Origin: Stomoxys calcitrans
Taxonomy: Eukaryota; Arthropoda; Insecta; Diptera; Muscidae
Length of the DNA: 64,000 bases
Direction: 5' to 3'
Assembly (NCBI RefSeq): GCF_963082655.1
Contig: NC_081554.1
Span: 54,746,498 to 54,810,497 of the forward strand
The position numbers were made by a program, and so were the translations under genes. Under the pieces are notes generated by a model that ran no database searches, had not been told where the DNA came from, and saw only the letters and a program-made list of their open reading frames with translations. Shown piece by piece: positions 23,435-34,589 of the stretch. Each line of letters begins with the position of its first letter. Within the stretch, counting starts at the first letter, position 1.

Positions 23435-24285
23435 ATCGACCGCTTCAGACCATATGTGACACGTATGTTGAAGGGAGAGAAGCCCCTTGGGGCTCAAGAA
23501 GTCAAGATTCCAGATCGGTTTATATGGCAGCTATATCAGATTATGGACCGATTTAAACCACATTAGGCACTGTTGTTGAAAGTCATAACAAATGACGTCA
23601 TACTGAATTTTAGTCAAATCGGTTAAGAATTGCGCCCTCTAGAGGCTCAAGAAGTCAGATTCAAAATTTGTTTATATAACAGCTGTATCAGGTTATGGAC
23701 CGATTTGAACCATACTTAGCTCAGTTGTTGGATGTCATAACAAAACACCTCGCGCAAAATTTCAGCCAAATCGAATTGGAATTGCGCCCTCTAGAGACTT
23801 AGGAAGTCAGGACCGACATGGACCGATTTGATCCATTTACAATCCCAACCGACCTAAACTAATAAAATGTATTTGTGCCAGCGCCAAGCTTTACTCCTTC
23901 GAAAGGTAGCGTGCTGTCGACAGACAGACGGAAGGACGGGAGGACATGGCTAGATCGACTTCAAATGTCCTGACACCTCAAATGCTTAATGAGGACTTAT
24001 TTCGCATATGCAAGTCATAAAAAAACACTACATGCTAAATTTCAGCCAACTCGGACAAAAGTTGCGGCCTCCAGGGGCTCAAGAAGTCAAATCAGGAGAT
24101 CGGTTTATATGGAAGCTATATCTAAATCTGAACCGATATGGTCCATTGACAATCCCGGCCGACCTACATTAGTATAAAGTATCTGTGCAAAATTTCATGC
24201 GAATAGCTTTACGCGTTCAACCTCTATCGTGATATCGACAGACGGAAATGGGTAGATCGACTCAGAACGTCGAGACGAGAATATA

Positions 24286-24892
24286 AAGGGTGATTTTTTT
24301 GAGGTTAGGATTTTCATGCATTAGTATTTGACAGATCACGTGGGATTTCAGACATGGTGTCAAAGAGAAAGATGCTCAGTATGCTTTGACATTTCATCAT
24401 GAATAGACTTACTAACGAGCAACGCTTGCAAATCATTGAATTTTATTACCAAAATCAGTGTTCGGTTCGAAATGTGTTCAAATTTAGACAAATTTTGTTC
24501 AGCGATGAGGCTCATTTCTGGTTGAATGGCTACGTAAATAAGCAAAATTGCCGCATTTGGAGTGAAGAGCAACCAGAAGCCGTTCAAGAACTGCCCATGC
24601 ATCCCGAAAAATGCACTGTTTGGTGTGGTTTGTACGCTGGTGGAATCATTGGACCGTATTTTTTCAAAGATGCTGTTGGACGCAACGTTACGGTGAATGA
24701 ACACATTTCGAACCGAACACTGATTTTGGTAATAAAATTCAATGATTTGCAAGCGTTGCTCATTAGTAAGTCTATTCATGATGAAATGTCAAAGCATACT
24801 GAGCATCTTTCTCTTTGACACCATGTCTGAAATCCCACGTGATCTGTCAAATACTAATGCATGAAAATCCTAACCTCAAAAAAATCACCCTT
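24286..24892 (+). mobile_element. Tc1/mariner-type fold-back element with partial transposase
   Basis: The 607-bp element starts AAGGGTGATTTTTTTGAGG and ends with its reverse complement, with TA at 24284-24285 and 24893-24894. Inverted arms are about 195 bp each, far longer than needed for transposase binding. Each arm begins the transposase reading frame (MNRLTNEQRLQII) on its own strand. The 215-bp unique centre encodes part of an IS630/Tc1-type catalytic core on the plus strand. It lacks most of the helix-turn-helix and both the first and last catalytic acids, so it is non-autonomous. Confidence 0.88.
24399..24818 (+). pseudogene. Truncated Tc1/mariner (IS630-type) transposase, 139 aa
   Basis: Residues 1-27 are the N-terminal start of the DNA-binding region. 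After an internal deletion, residues 28-100 carry ILFSDEAHFWLNGYVNKQN, with the second catalytic aspartate in the FSDEAHF context, plus CRIW and a VWCGLYAGGIIGPYFF strand. The remaining C-terminal residues are the translated opposite arm and are not original protein. A normal transposase of this type is about 340 residues. A mirror ORF on the minus strand (24360-24779) begins with the same 27 residues because the arm is duplicated in inverted form. Confidence 0.8.
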
Positions 24893-24989
24893 TATATCAA
24901 CATTATGGAGTCTTAGACGAATATGTTCAGGGGTTAGAAACGGAATGACTAGATTGGTATACCCCTATCCTATGGTGGTGGGTATAATA

Positions 24990-25525
24990 AAACGGGGCGA
25001 CGCAGTCCGATTAAGTGGGGGGGGGGGGCGACAAACGCGCATATAACACTATGTAACAGCGAAACCGTCGGTAGGACGGCGAAAATCCTATGGGGTGATC
25101 CGGATCGTGAGAGGACGAGGCAATTACTGAAAGGAAGTAAGAAGGAGGTCAGTATAGCTTTTGGTGTCATAACGAGACACATAGGACTACGAGCTAACTT
25201 ATGCAAAATCGGTGCGGCAAGTGACAGCATGTGGGAAAGATGATGAAACGTTGGAGCTTTTCCTATGTCATTGCCTGACTTTCGCGGCTAAAAGACACTG
25301 GTACTTAAGTGGAGGCAGGATACCAGACATGAACCAACTTAGGGGAGTGGTATAGAAAACAATTAAGGATTTTGTAGGTAGCACGGAATTCCAAACTTAG
25401 ATTTTCTTTGTTTAGGTTACTTTTTAGTTTTTCGAGCGCACAACAAGCCGATTACAGGCTTTGGTGTATGTCCAACGTGGCATGGGGGGATTAATATCTT
25501 CAAGCTCTTTTCAACCTAACCTCAC
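24990..25525 (+). pseudogene. N4 family: 3'-terminal fragment of a non-LTR retrotransposon
   Basis: It parallels 60950-61480: GACGCAGTCCGATT, GGCGAAAATCCTATGGGGTG, a degraded CCHC finger region (GTTGGAGCTTTTCCTATGTC) and the 3' UTR (GCGCACAACAAGCCGATTAC). It ends in CAACCTAACCTCACCTAAA. The element is heavily 5'-truncated, as is typical of target-primed reverse transcription. Confidence 0.75.
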
Positions 25526-25689
25526 CTAAAAAAAATAAAATACTCTACATAAAAAAAAAAAACAAAATAAAAACATATATAAAAAGGCAATGATAAAAAT
25601 AAAAAATCTAAACACATTCTTGTGGTCATAAGCTCAAGCAACCCCCTGCAAAATAACAAAAAGTAAAATGGGGAGATTTTTGTTCATGG

Positions 25690-26410
25690 TATGGATGTTA
25701 TGGGTCATAATAGTCATCGTGCAAAATTTTAGCAAAGTCGAAAAAGCATTGCACACTCTATAGGCTAAAGACATAAAATCGGGATATCGTTTATATGGAA
25801 GCTACATCAGGCTACGGACCGATTGGTATCATACATGCTTTAATTTTGTGAGGTAATAGTAGAAATTTCTGCGTAAAATTTCAGTCAAATGGGATAAGAA
25901 CTTGCACCTTTAAGAGGCTCAAGAAGTAAAATTGAGAGAGCGCCCTCTATAGGCTAAAGAATTAAAATTTAATTTTTAAATAAAATTAAAATCATTTTCA
26001 AGTTTTTTTGCCTGATCATTAAATTTCACAATTTTTGTTTTCATCTCTTTCGAGACGAGCTTAAAGGGACCCATTCGTACCATACATGCTTTGAATTTTT
26101 GAGGTAGTAGTAGAAATTTCAACCAAATAGGATAAGAACTTGCGCCTTTTAGAGGCCCAAAAAGTAAAATTGAGAGATAGGTATATTTGGGGGGAGTTAT
26201 ATTGGGTTATGAGCCAATTTGGGTTCTTATTGGCTCAAATGTTAAAGGTCATCGTGCAATTTAAGCCAACTCAGATAAGAATAGCGACCTCTATAGGCTA
26301 AAGAAATTAAATTGGGAGATCAAATTATATTGAAGCTGTATCTAAACATGAATCGATTTGCCCTATTATAAATCGATGTGATGTTTGGCCAATAAGCCAA
26401 AGCCGCTCGA
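25690..26410 (-). mobile_element. Family A (A1) diverged internal units
   Basis: Minus-oriented degenerate units carry TTTATATGGAAGCTACATCA, AAATTTCAGTCAAATGGGAT and CTTTAAGAGGCTCAAGAAGT. Neither terminus is preserved. Confidence 0.55.
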
Positions 26411-26960
26411 ACTTTATACCTATATACCTCGTTTTGGGTGTATATACTGATTGAAAAATGACGGTAATTTGCCAATGCCGCCTGGTATTATTTTGTGCAC
26501 GTCATTGGCAAAGATTTTTAATACCATTTGGTATCAATTCAATACCAGACATAGGAGGCTATTAAGAATTGACGGCGTCACATTTATATTCTTGTAATCG
26601 CTGTCGATTTTTAATACCATTTGGTATTATTGAAAAATGGCGGTACTTTGCCAATGCCGCCTGGTATTATTTTGTGCACGTCATTGGCAAAGATTTTGAA
26701 TACCATTTGGTATCAATTCAATACCAGACAAAGGAGGCTATTAAGAATTGACGGCGTCACATTTATATTCTTGTAATCGTTGTCGATTTTTAATACCATT
26801 TGGTATTAGTTCAATACCAGACAAAGGAGGTTATTAAGAATAGACGGCGTCACATTTATATTCTTGTCATCGCGCCAGAAGTGTTGTTGAGCTTTGTACT
26901 TAAAAAATTGTCTCGATTATAAAATAATTGTTAAAGAAATAAATAAAATGTTTTAATACA
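26411..26960. repeat. 180-bp tandem units with GGTATT/AATACC motifs
   Basis: Two almost complete units (about 26450-26629 and 26630-26808) and a partial third (26809-26880) share TTGCCAATGCCGCCTGGTAT, the palindrome AATACCATTTGGTATT, and GACGGCGTCACATTTATATT. The same GGTATT/AATACC vocabulary continues at 27240-27440 outside the tandem units. No other part of the window has this repeat. Confidence 0.75.
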
Positions 26961-26966
26961 ATTTGA

Positions 26967-27170
26967 GTGCGTAAAAACCTGTTCAAATACTTGAAAGCGG
27001 TGAAAATCGAAATTGTACAAATTCTTAGGACATTCGACAACAAAAACATGATAGTCCAATGTATGGAAAACGATGCTGTGTTGGTGTATTCATATGAAGA
27101 CAGCTTCTGGCAATTGATGACTATTGAATCAATTGCTGAATACAAAGAATTGAGGTTGGTCACGGTGTGA
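26967..27170 (+). CDS. Unrecognised small ORF, possibly a terminal exon or element ORF
   Basis: It is open for 67 codons to a TGA at 27168, with no ATG at its left edge. The first codon is GTG and a weak AG acceptor-like site precedes it, so it would have to be an exon or a truncated ORF. The translation is of ordinary composition (KIEIVQILRTF, QCMENDAVLVYSYEDSFWQL, SIAEYKELRLV), unlike the low-complexity chance ORFs around it. An AATAAA-like context (CGAAATAAAATAAG) follows at about 27200. It lies between two GGTATT-rich blocks. I do not recognise the family; a chance ORF remains possible. Confidence 0.3.
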   Translation: MRKNLFKYLKAVKIEIVQILRTFDNKNMIVQCMENDAVLVYSYEDSFWQLMTIESIAEYKELRLVTV

Positions 27171-27239
27171 CATTACTTTTGTAATTATAAACATTAATTA
27201 TCGAAATAAAATAAGATTAAAATTATTTTCAATGGTTTT

Positions 27240-27480
27240 TTTTTGTGGTACGAAAACCAATAACGATGTGGTACTAAAACCAACAACAGATTGGTATTAA
27301 AATCAATACCAGTTTGGTAATAAGGCTATTGTAGTACCAAACGGTATTAATCATTTCATCATCATTTCATCCGCGCCACCCGGTATTGTTTTTGTACCAT
27401 ACGGTGTTGCTTTACTGTCAATACCGTATGGTACTGAAATGAACACGTTTGCCATCAAATTTTCTCTGGATGTAGGACAT
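27240..27480. repeat. Right-hand GGTATT/GGTACT-rich block
   Basis: Dense short motifs such as GGTATTAAAATCAATACCAG, ACGGTATTAATC and CAATACCGTATGGTAC form several local palindromes. It faces the 26411-26960 block across the small ORF and could be the other end of one mobile element, but I could not identify clear terminal inverted repeats. Confidence 0.5.
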
Positions 27481-28232
27481 ACGCTTAAAATTCGTTAATT
27501 TTAAACATTACGGCAATAATTTTAAATTTCAAAAATTCTTTTAGATCGCTTTATTCCCTTGTCATAATAATTCTTAGAAATAAAAACAAAGTTCTCCCAT
27601 TTCCACACCTAAATTAGTATGCATTAAAATTAAAGAAAGCCTTTTCCGAAAAACCCCACACAAGAAAAAACAACAAATTTGCTCCACAAAAATTCATAAC
27701 TCTTGACAAAATGCCAAAAATTGCAATCATATGGCGTGGCATAAAAAAAAGGAAAAACGAAAAAAAAATCAATCGAGTTCAACAGTGTTCTGTTGCAAAA
27801 AAAAATGCCCAAACACATAAAAATAGATTTTCCTCACCCCATTTAGGGTGTGGAGAACACACAAAGTTCGAATCGCTAAAATACAGGTAAAAGTATTCTA
27901 AATATAAAAAAGAGAGAAATTATGCACTGCAGATATACAAATTTAATTAAAGCTATGTATACAGATAAATTTATTTGTTGCTATTTTTATAATAAAATGT
28001 GTTTCCAATAGGTAGGTAGGTAGTTAAGAAAACTAAATGAGGGGCTATTGAACTTTGGAGAGTGTGATATGTTATGAATATGTGAAGTTATTAGAAAATA
28101 TTTATAACATGCTTGTATAATGCAACTTACAGAATTTAGAGCTGTTGTGAACTTTTCGCAAGACCAAAGAGCTGCAATGAAAAAAATCAAATTTTGTATA
28201 AATATTTGGTATATATTTACAATCTTATATAT
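27481..28232. other. AT-rich spacer
   Basis: No recognisable gene or repeat. Candidate minus-strand ORFs at 27630-27818 and 27987-28289 are low-complexity, with no domain. Confidence 0.5.
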
Positions 28233-29746
28233 AACAAGTAAAAAGGATACCCACCACCTCGGGTATATATGTGAACAACCTTTCGTCAAAATCCAGTGAA
28301 AAATGCATACCTTATGCCCAATAGCAGCTATATAGACATATCAAAAGATTTAAACCAAATGCTTATAAGTACAAGTCATTGTTCAACCGAGAGTCTATAT
28401 GGCAGCTATATCCAAATCTGGTTCGATCTGAGCCAAATTGAAGACCAACATCGAAGAGCCCAACACACCTCACTGTCCCAAATTTCGGCGACATCGGACA
28501 ATAAATACGCTTTTTATGTGCCCAAAACCTTAAATCCAGAGATCGGTCTATATGGCAGCTAGATCCAAATCTGAACCGATCAGTGCCAAATTGAAGAAAG
28601 ATATCGAAGGGCTCAACACAACTCACTGTCCTAAATTTCGGCGACATCGGACAATAAATGCGCTTTTTATGGGCCCAAAACCTTAAATCGAGAGATCGGT
28701 CTATATGGCAGCTGTATCCAAATCTGAACCGATCAGTGCCAAATTAAAGAAAGATATCGAAGGGACTAAGGCAACTCACTGACCCAAATTTCAGCAAAAT
28801 CGTATAATAAATGCGGCTTTAATGGGCCTAAGACCCTAAATCGGAGGATCGGTCTATATGGCAGCTATATCCAAATCTGGACCGATCTGGCCAAAATGAC
28901 GAAAGATGCCGAAGGGCTCAACACAACTCACTGTCCCAAATTTCAGCAAAATCGGATAATAAATGTGGCTTTTATGGGCCTAAGACCCTAAATCGGAGGA
29001 TCGGTCTATATGGCAGCTATATCCAAATTTGGACAGATCTGGGCCAAAATGACGAAGGATGTCGAAGGGCCTAACGCAACTCACTGTTTCAAATTTCAGC
29101 AAAATCAGGTAATAAATGCGGCTTTAATGGGCCTAAGACCCTAAATCTGAGGATCGGTTTATATGGCAGCTATATCCAAATCTGGACCGATCTGGGCCAA
29201 AATGACGAAAGATGCCGAAGGGCTCAACACAACTCACTGTCCCAAATTTCAGCAAAATCGGATAATAAATGTGGCTTTTATGGGCCTAAGACCCTAAATC
29301 GGAGGATCGGTCTATTTGGCAGCTATATCCAAATTTGGACCGATCTGGGCCAAAATGACGAAGGATGTCGAAGGGCCTAACGCAACTCACTGTTTCAAAT
29401 TTCAGCAAAATCGGGTAATAAATGATGCTATGGGCCTAAGACCCTAAATCGGCGGATCGGTCTATATGGGGGCTATATCAAGATATAGTCCGATATAGCC
29501 CATCTTCGAACTTAACCTGCTTATGGACAAAAAAAGAGTCTGTGCAAAATTTCAGCTCAATATCTCTATTTTTAAAGACTGTAGCGTGATTTCAACAGAC
29601 AGACGGACGGACATGTCTAGATCGTCTTAGATTTTTACGCTGATCAAGAATATATATATACTTTATGGGGTCGGAAATAGATATTTCGATGTGTTGCAAA
29701 CGGAATGACAAAATTAATATACCCCCATCCTTCGGTGGTGGGTATA
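28233..29746 (-). mobile_element. Family A (A2) essentially full-length copy, 1.5 kb
   Basis: Both ends are present: AACAAGTAAAAAGGATACCC at the left and CCCATCCTTCGGTGGTGGG plus TATA at the right. Seven or so internal units of 142-153 bp contain GATCGGTCTATATGGCAGC and AAATTTCAGCAAAATCG. A short GTCY block (ACAGACAGACGGACGGACAT, about 29599) and a TA run (about 29651) follow. It directly abuts the family B head at 29751. Confidence 0.85.
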
Positions 29747-29750
29747 AAAA

Positions 29751-31456
29751 TCAATTTGTGTTTGTTTGTGTGTTCCTTATAGACTCAGAAACGGCTGAAC
29801 CGATTTTCTTAAAATTTTCACAGATGGTGCATAATGATCCCGTGGTGAAAATAGGGTACTAAATTTTATGATATCTGAAGGGGGGCGGACCCTCCCCCTT
29901 ACCCTAATTTTCAGAAACGCCAGATCTCGGAGATGGATGGTGCGATTTAAGCGAAATTTTGTGTGCTCCCATATAGCACCCTAAAAATAAAAATTTGGTA
30001 TCCAAATTTCGGATCGGGTACCTAAGGGGGCCGCCCCACCCTAAAACCTACCAAACATATATTTAGACCAATCACGACTATATGGGACTCAAATGAAAGG
30101 TATTTAGGATAAGAAAACGTATCTGATATCCAATTGTCGGGCCAAGTGTTAGGGGGCCACCCCAACCCCCAAAACACCACTAAATCGGACATATTTACCG
30201 ACCATGGTAATATGGGACTCAAATGAAAGGTATTTGCGATTAGAAGACGAATCTAATATCCAAATGTGAGACCACGTTTCTGGGGGTTCACCCCTTCTCC
30301 AAAACACCCCCCAAACAGCACTTATTTACTGTCCATGGGAATATGGGGCTTGAATAAAAGGCATTTGAGTGTAGAATTCGAATCTGATATCCAAATATGG
30401 GACCAAGTGTTTGGGGGGCCGTCTCTTCCCAAAAACATCCCCCAAAGGGGACAAATTTACGACCATAGCAATATGGGGCTCAAATGAAAGGTTTTTGGGA
30501 GTAAAGCACGAATCTGATAGCAATATTCGGGAAATGTGTCTATGGGACCAACCCACCCCCACAACACCCCCCTCCCCAAAGCGGACAAATTTACGACCAT
30601 AGCAATATGGGGCTCAATTGAAAGGTCATTGGGAGTAAAGCATGAATCTGATATCAATATTCGGGAAAAGTGTCTATGGAGCCATCCCAACCCCACTACA
30701 CCAACCAAATAGGACGAATTTGCTGACTATTGCAATATGTGGATCAAATAAGAGGGTTTCTAGAGTAGAACACAAATCCGATATATATTTTCAAGGCCAA
30801 CTCACTGAGTAGCCGCTGATCCCAAAACACCCCCCAAGCCGGTCATGCTTCCGACTATGGAAATATGGGGCTGAAGAAGACCACGTATCTGATATCAACA
30901 TTAGGGAACTACTCTCTAGGGGACGTCGCACCACCATAACAATCCCCAAATAGGAAGTATTTGTTCTCCATTACAATTTGGGTTTTAAAGGAAGTGGAAC
31001 TAAATATTTATAGTTTTTAGGGCCAATACCCCAAACCGGACATATTTTCTGACTTTTGCAATAAGGAGTTTAAATGAGATGAGAAAACGAACTTGATATC
31101 CAATTCTAAGGCCAATGGCAATATGGGGTTCAAATAAATGATATATAGATATATGAGTATAGAGCACGTTGGGGCTCAAATGAATGAAGCTCATATTGAT
31201 ATATTTTCCGGGCTAAGTATTTGAGAGACCACCCCATTCCCCAAAACACCCCTAAATCAGGCATATTTACCGACCATATCAATGTGGATCTTAAATGAAA
31301 GGTATTGGGGGGTAGAACAAGAATTGATACCCACTACTTTCGGGACCAATTTTCTGGGGGTCTACCCCTTTCCCAAAATACCCCCCAAACAGCAATTTTT
31401 TACTGACCATCACAATATGGGGCTCAAATAAAGGTATTTGGGAGTAGAATACGAAT
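29751..31456 (+). mobile_element. Family B element with intact 5' head
   Basis: Begins TCAATTTGTGTTTGTTTGTG after an A, then TTCCTTATAGACTCAGAAAC and the GGGGGCGGACCCTCCCCC block, then roughly fifteen repeat units (CAATATGGGACTCAAATGAA, AACACCCCCCAAA). It runs into a SINE at 31457. A 5' TC after A here, with the 3' CTAG before T of the copy at 8383, fits a non-autonomous Helitron. No helicase or Rep coding sequence is present. Confidence 0.75.
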
Positions 31457-31700
31457 TTCAAATATCAATGAGTGCAGTCCGATGCAAGTTTAGGCTCAAA
31501 GATAAGGGGCCTCCTTTTTGTAGCCAAGTCCGAATGGCATACCTCAGTGCGACACCTCTTTGGAGAGAAGATTTTACATGGCATAGTACCTACCAAATGT
31601 TGCCAGCGTTAGGAGGGGAAAACCACCGCTAACATTGTTGCCAGGATTCGAACCCAGGCGTTTAGCGTCATAGGCGGACTCTGCGCTACGGTAGCCTCCG
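31457..31700 (-). mobile_element. tRNA-derived SINE inside family B
   Basis: Minus strand: a head with GGTAGC...CTACCGTAGCGCAGAG (A-box type) and TGGGTTCGAATCC (perfect B box), then the body GGTTTTCCCCTCCTAACGC and the tail. It has the same orientation relative to family B as at 3435, 13025, 15150 and 41993. Confidence 0.8.
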
Positions 31701-32655
31701 GATCTGTTACTTTATTTAACTCCATAAGCTTTTTTAGCTACTTTCCATGTCTTGGTTGTTCTATACTGCATGACATTTAACATGCCAATGGTAACCCGCA
31801 GTGATTACTGCTCCAAGTTTCCATTAAATCAGAATAAATAATTGCATGGCAAATCCACTAAAGCAAAATACTATTACATTTTCATAATTACAAAAAGAAG
31901 CCCTTGAAAATGTGTTGACATTTCATAAAATGTTAACTACACAATGGGGTTATAGAAACGAACACACAACACCTCTTCTGCTGTCGTTTGTAACAACCCC
32001 ATTGATGTTTCACAATTGAATGGCATACTCGACCAAAAGGATTTCCATCATCATAATCACAGTGGTGATGCAAATACAAGCGCGGCATTCCATATCAAAA
32101 GAAGCCCCTTTACTTTTTATGCCATAATGCCACAAAACAAAAGACTCGATTCATTCGCATCTTTCGACATTTAACTTTCTTTTGTTTCCAAAGGGGTCGC
32201 TTTATGCATTGTATTCTCTGTTTTTTTTTTATAAAACAAAACAAATAATGTTGTAATGTAGAAACTAAGGACACGAGCCAGGATCTTGTAAGCTACATAG
32301 GGCAACAATACGAAAAAAAACAAATACAAACAGGTGTATGTTTCATCTTTAATTAAAAATGGTGTCATAATTCAAGGTCTAATCAGCAGAATTACATAGG
32401 GATTTAGTAATTAAATGAGTATTGATTCCCGCAACTGTCATAGGGACATGAGCAACAGGGGTTCTAGAGAGGTGTGGTCCCCCAGGCGCCCTTCTTAAAT
32501 TGTTTTTTTGTTGTATAATTGGCCATTACAGAACATTTATTCCTCTAGCCGAACGCAGAATAGTTTTCCAAGCGCCTCGATCTTCTGCACTTCATCTCCA
32601 ATCTTTGACAACCAGTTTGGAGATGTCGCTCTCCACTTGATCACCCCATCGGAGT
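31701..32655. other. Unassigned spacer
   Basis: No supported gene. The sequence is AT-rich with short T runs (32219-32231). ORFs at 32171-32368 and 32508-32744 show no domain. Confidence 0.5.
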
Positions 32656-32995
32656 TTTGCGTATTCTATTATGGTCGCCTTCGAAAGACTTCAGAATGCT
32701 CTACGTGCAACAGTGAAGTGCAAGGCAAAAGTAGTTCTTTTTAGTAGGAGATACAAGTTACCTACAGTGACCCCTGTCTCCTTGGGAGGAAAGAATGTTC
32801 CACTTACAGAAAGCGCAAAATAGCTGGGTGTTTTGCTCGACAAAAAATTGAGCTTCAAATCAAACATTTTGGAAAGGGCAAGAAAGGCAACTCTTGCATT
32901 GGGTATATAATGCATTTGCTAGACCTATAATGCTATATGGTGTTGTGGTCTGGTGGACGGCGCTTCAACGGCGCATTTCGTTCAGTCGAAAATAT
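32656..32995 (+). pseudogene. N3 family RT C-terminal fragment
   Basis: Translated across frames, the fragment shows the thumb/connection region: TVKCKAKVVLFSRRYKLP, a FLGV-like LGVLLDKKLSFKSNI and then IMLYGVVVWWTALQRRI. The last motif nearly repeats the MLYGVVAWWTMLQKS of the minus-strand fragment at 55.4 kb, so both belong to one family. It is truncated at both ends, with stops. Confidence 0.7.
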
Positions 32996-33217
32996 TTCTT
33001 CCAGTAAATAAATGTGCAATTATTGATCAATAAATTAAAAATATCAATAAATTAATATTAAACTAAAATTCCTTGCAGAAGGCTGAGAATGCATAGCGGC
33101 TCATTGGCTTTTGCGTCAAAGAACGCTAGCCAAAGACTGACTGCTAGTGCTATAAGTAAGGTTACCCATGATTGCAAGGGTTCCTACTAGATTATGAAAG
33201 CCCTTTGGCACAGCTAA

Positions 33218-33690
33218 TGCAGTGAATTAACTTAGTACACTAGTTCAGTTAGTTCACCAGATCAGTTACTTCACTAGTTCAGTCAGATCGCTATATGACC
33301 AAGTTAGTTCGTTAATTCAGTTAGTTCACCATATCAGTTAGTATACTAGTTTAGCTAGATAATTAGTTCAGTTTGTTTACTAGTTTCAGTTAGCTAAATA
33401 GTTCAGTTACTCTAATACTTCAGTTTTTCGCCAGTAGCAATACGATGACTAACATTATCTGGTGTTTATAAAGAGCATTTATTAATTTATTACACCCACA
33501 TAAGCTCAGCTCCATCAATTAGTTCACTAGTTCAGTTAGTTCACTAGTTCATTTAGTGCACTAGTTGAGTTAGTTCAATATTTCAGTTAGTTCACTAGTT
33601 CAGTTAGTTTAATAGTTCAGTTAGTTCACTAGTTCAGTTAGTTCACTAGTTCAGTTGGTTCACTAGTTCAGTTCACTAGTTCAGTTCGCT
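33218..33690. repeat. 17-bp tandem array (TTCAGTTAG + TTCACTAG)
   Basis: Two runs, 33218-33425 (diverged) and 33515-33690 (cleaner), consist of alternating half-units TTCAGTTAG and TTCACTAG. A non-repeat insert of about 90 bp lies between. Each full unit contains ACTAGT and related short palindromes. Confidence 0.85.
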
Positions 33691-34146
33691 CAGTGTGTTG
33701 TATTTCTTCTTTTACCACTTAAAACAAAGTCAATATGTGATAAATGAGTTGCGTTGAGGTGCTGAACTAGGAAAACCGACTGATATGAAATCGTTCAGTC
33801 CGTTTTTTAAGTGAATCGTTGAATTTGACGTTTGTTCGCGAACTGTTGGTGTCTAATAGTGGTTGTGATGACAATGCCACAAAATTAATCTATAAAACTT
33901 TACTTCCCAGTCAGAATGAGGTAATCGTAGAAGAAACCCAGCTCAAGACCAACAAGGCAGCAAGAACCGATGGGTTTCCAGGTAAACTTTAAAAGGGCGG
34001 AGGGGAATGATTTGAACCTCAGAATTCTATGTTCCGAAAAAGAAAAAGTGGACAAGACAGTATATTCCAACTACTTTCGTAGTGGGGCCCTTCGAGCGTA
34101 TTGGGCCCCATTAATGCGGTTTAAACCTGGTGAATCCACTATATTA
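33691..34146. other. Spacer with a faint RT-linker relic
   Basis: A short plus-strand segment at about 33903-33983 reads NEVIVEETQLKTNKAARTDG, which resembles the conserved KAPGPDGIP-type start of non-LTR RT domains. Nothing else is preserved. The rest of the stretch is unassigned. Confidence 0.3.
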
Positions 34147-34383
34147 TTGGGTTGCCCAAAAAGTAATTGCGGATTTTTTAAAAGAAAGTAAATGCATTTT
34201 TAATAAAACTTAGAATGAACTTTAATCAAATATACTTTTTTACACTTTTTTTTCTAAAGCAAGCTAAAAGTAACAGCCGATAACTGACAGAAGAAAGAAT
34301 GCAATTAAAGAGTCACAAGCTGTGAAAAAATTTGTCAACGCCGACTATTTGAAAAATCCGCAATTACTTTTTGGGCAACCCAA
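34147..34383 (+). mobile_element. Mariner-type MITE (237 bp)
   Basis: Perfect TTGGGTTGCCCAAAAAG termini, TA at 34145-34146 and 34384-34385. It is one of the best preserved copies and serves here as the reference orientation. Confidence 0.92.
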
Positions 34384-34589
34384 TATATATTCACACTAAC
34401 CCGAATTCTGGAAAAAGCAAAGAGAGAAACATCGACACATCCTTTCGGCTGCCACAGAGCCGCTTCCGAGAGTCTTTCATGTCCAGAAAACTTAAAAAGC
34501 AATGCCTGATTTAGATATTTCAGAGGCTTGGAAATCTGTTTTGAGTTTCGAATTCGGCTTAATGCTCGAAAGGTCCCTTAAAGCCTGCT

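Larger units (their letters stand above)
23435..24986 (-). mobile_element. Family A (A1) copy, split by a fold-back transposon
   Basis: Minus-oriented A1 units contain AGATCGGTTTATATGG and GCGCCCTCTAGAGGCTCAAG. They are followed by a damaged GTCY block near 23920 and a second partial unit set. The copy ends CCTATCCTATGGTGGTGGG at about 24982. The Tc1-type element at 24286-24892 interrupts the conserved TA-run block. Confidence 0.75.

Noticed and set aside
24360..24779. Minus-strand 139-aa transposase-like ORF as a separate gene
   Set aside because: Only its first 27 residues are transposase, from the inverted arm; the rest is the antisense of the plus-strand core.
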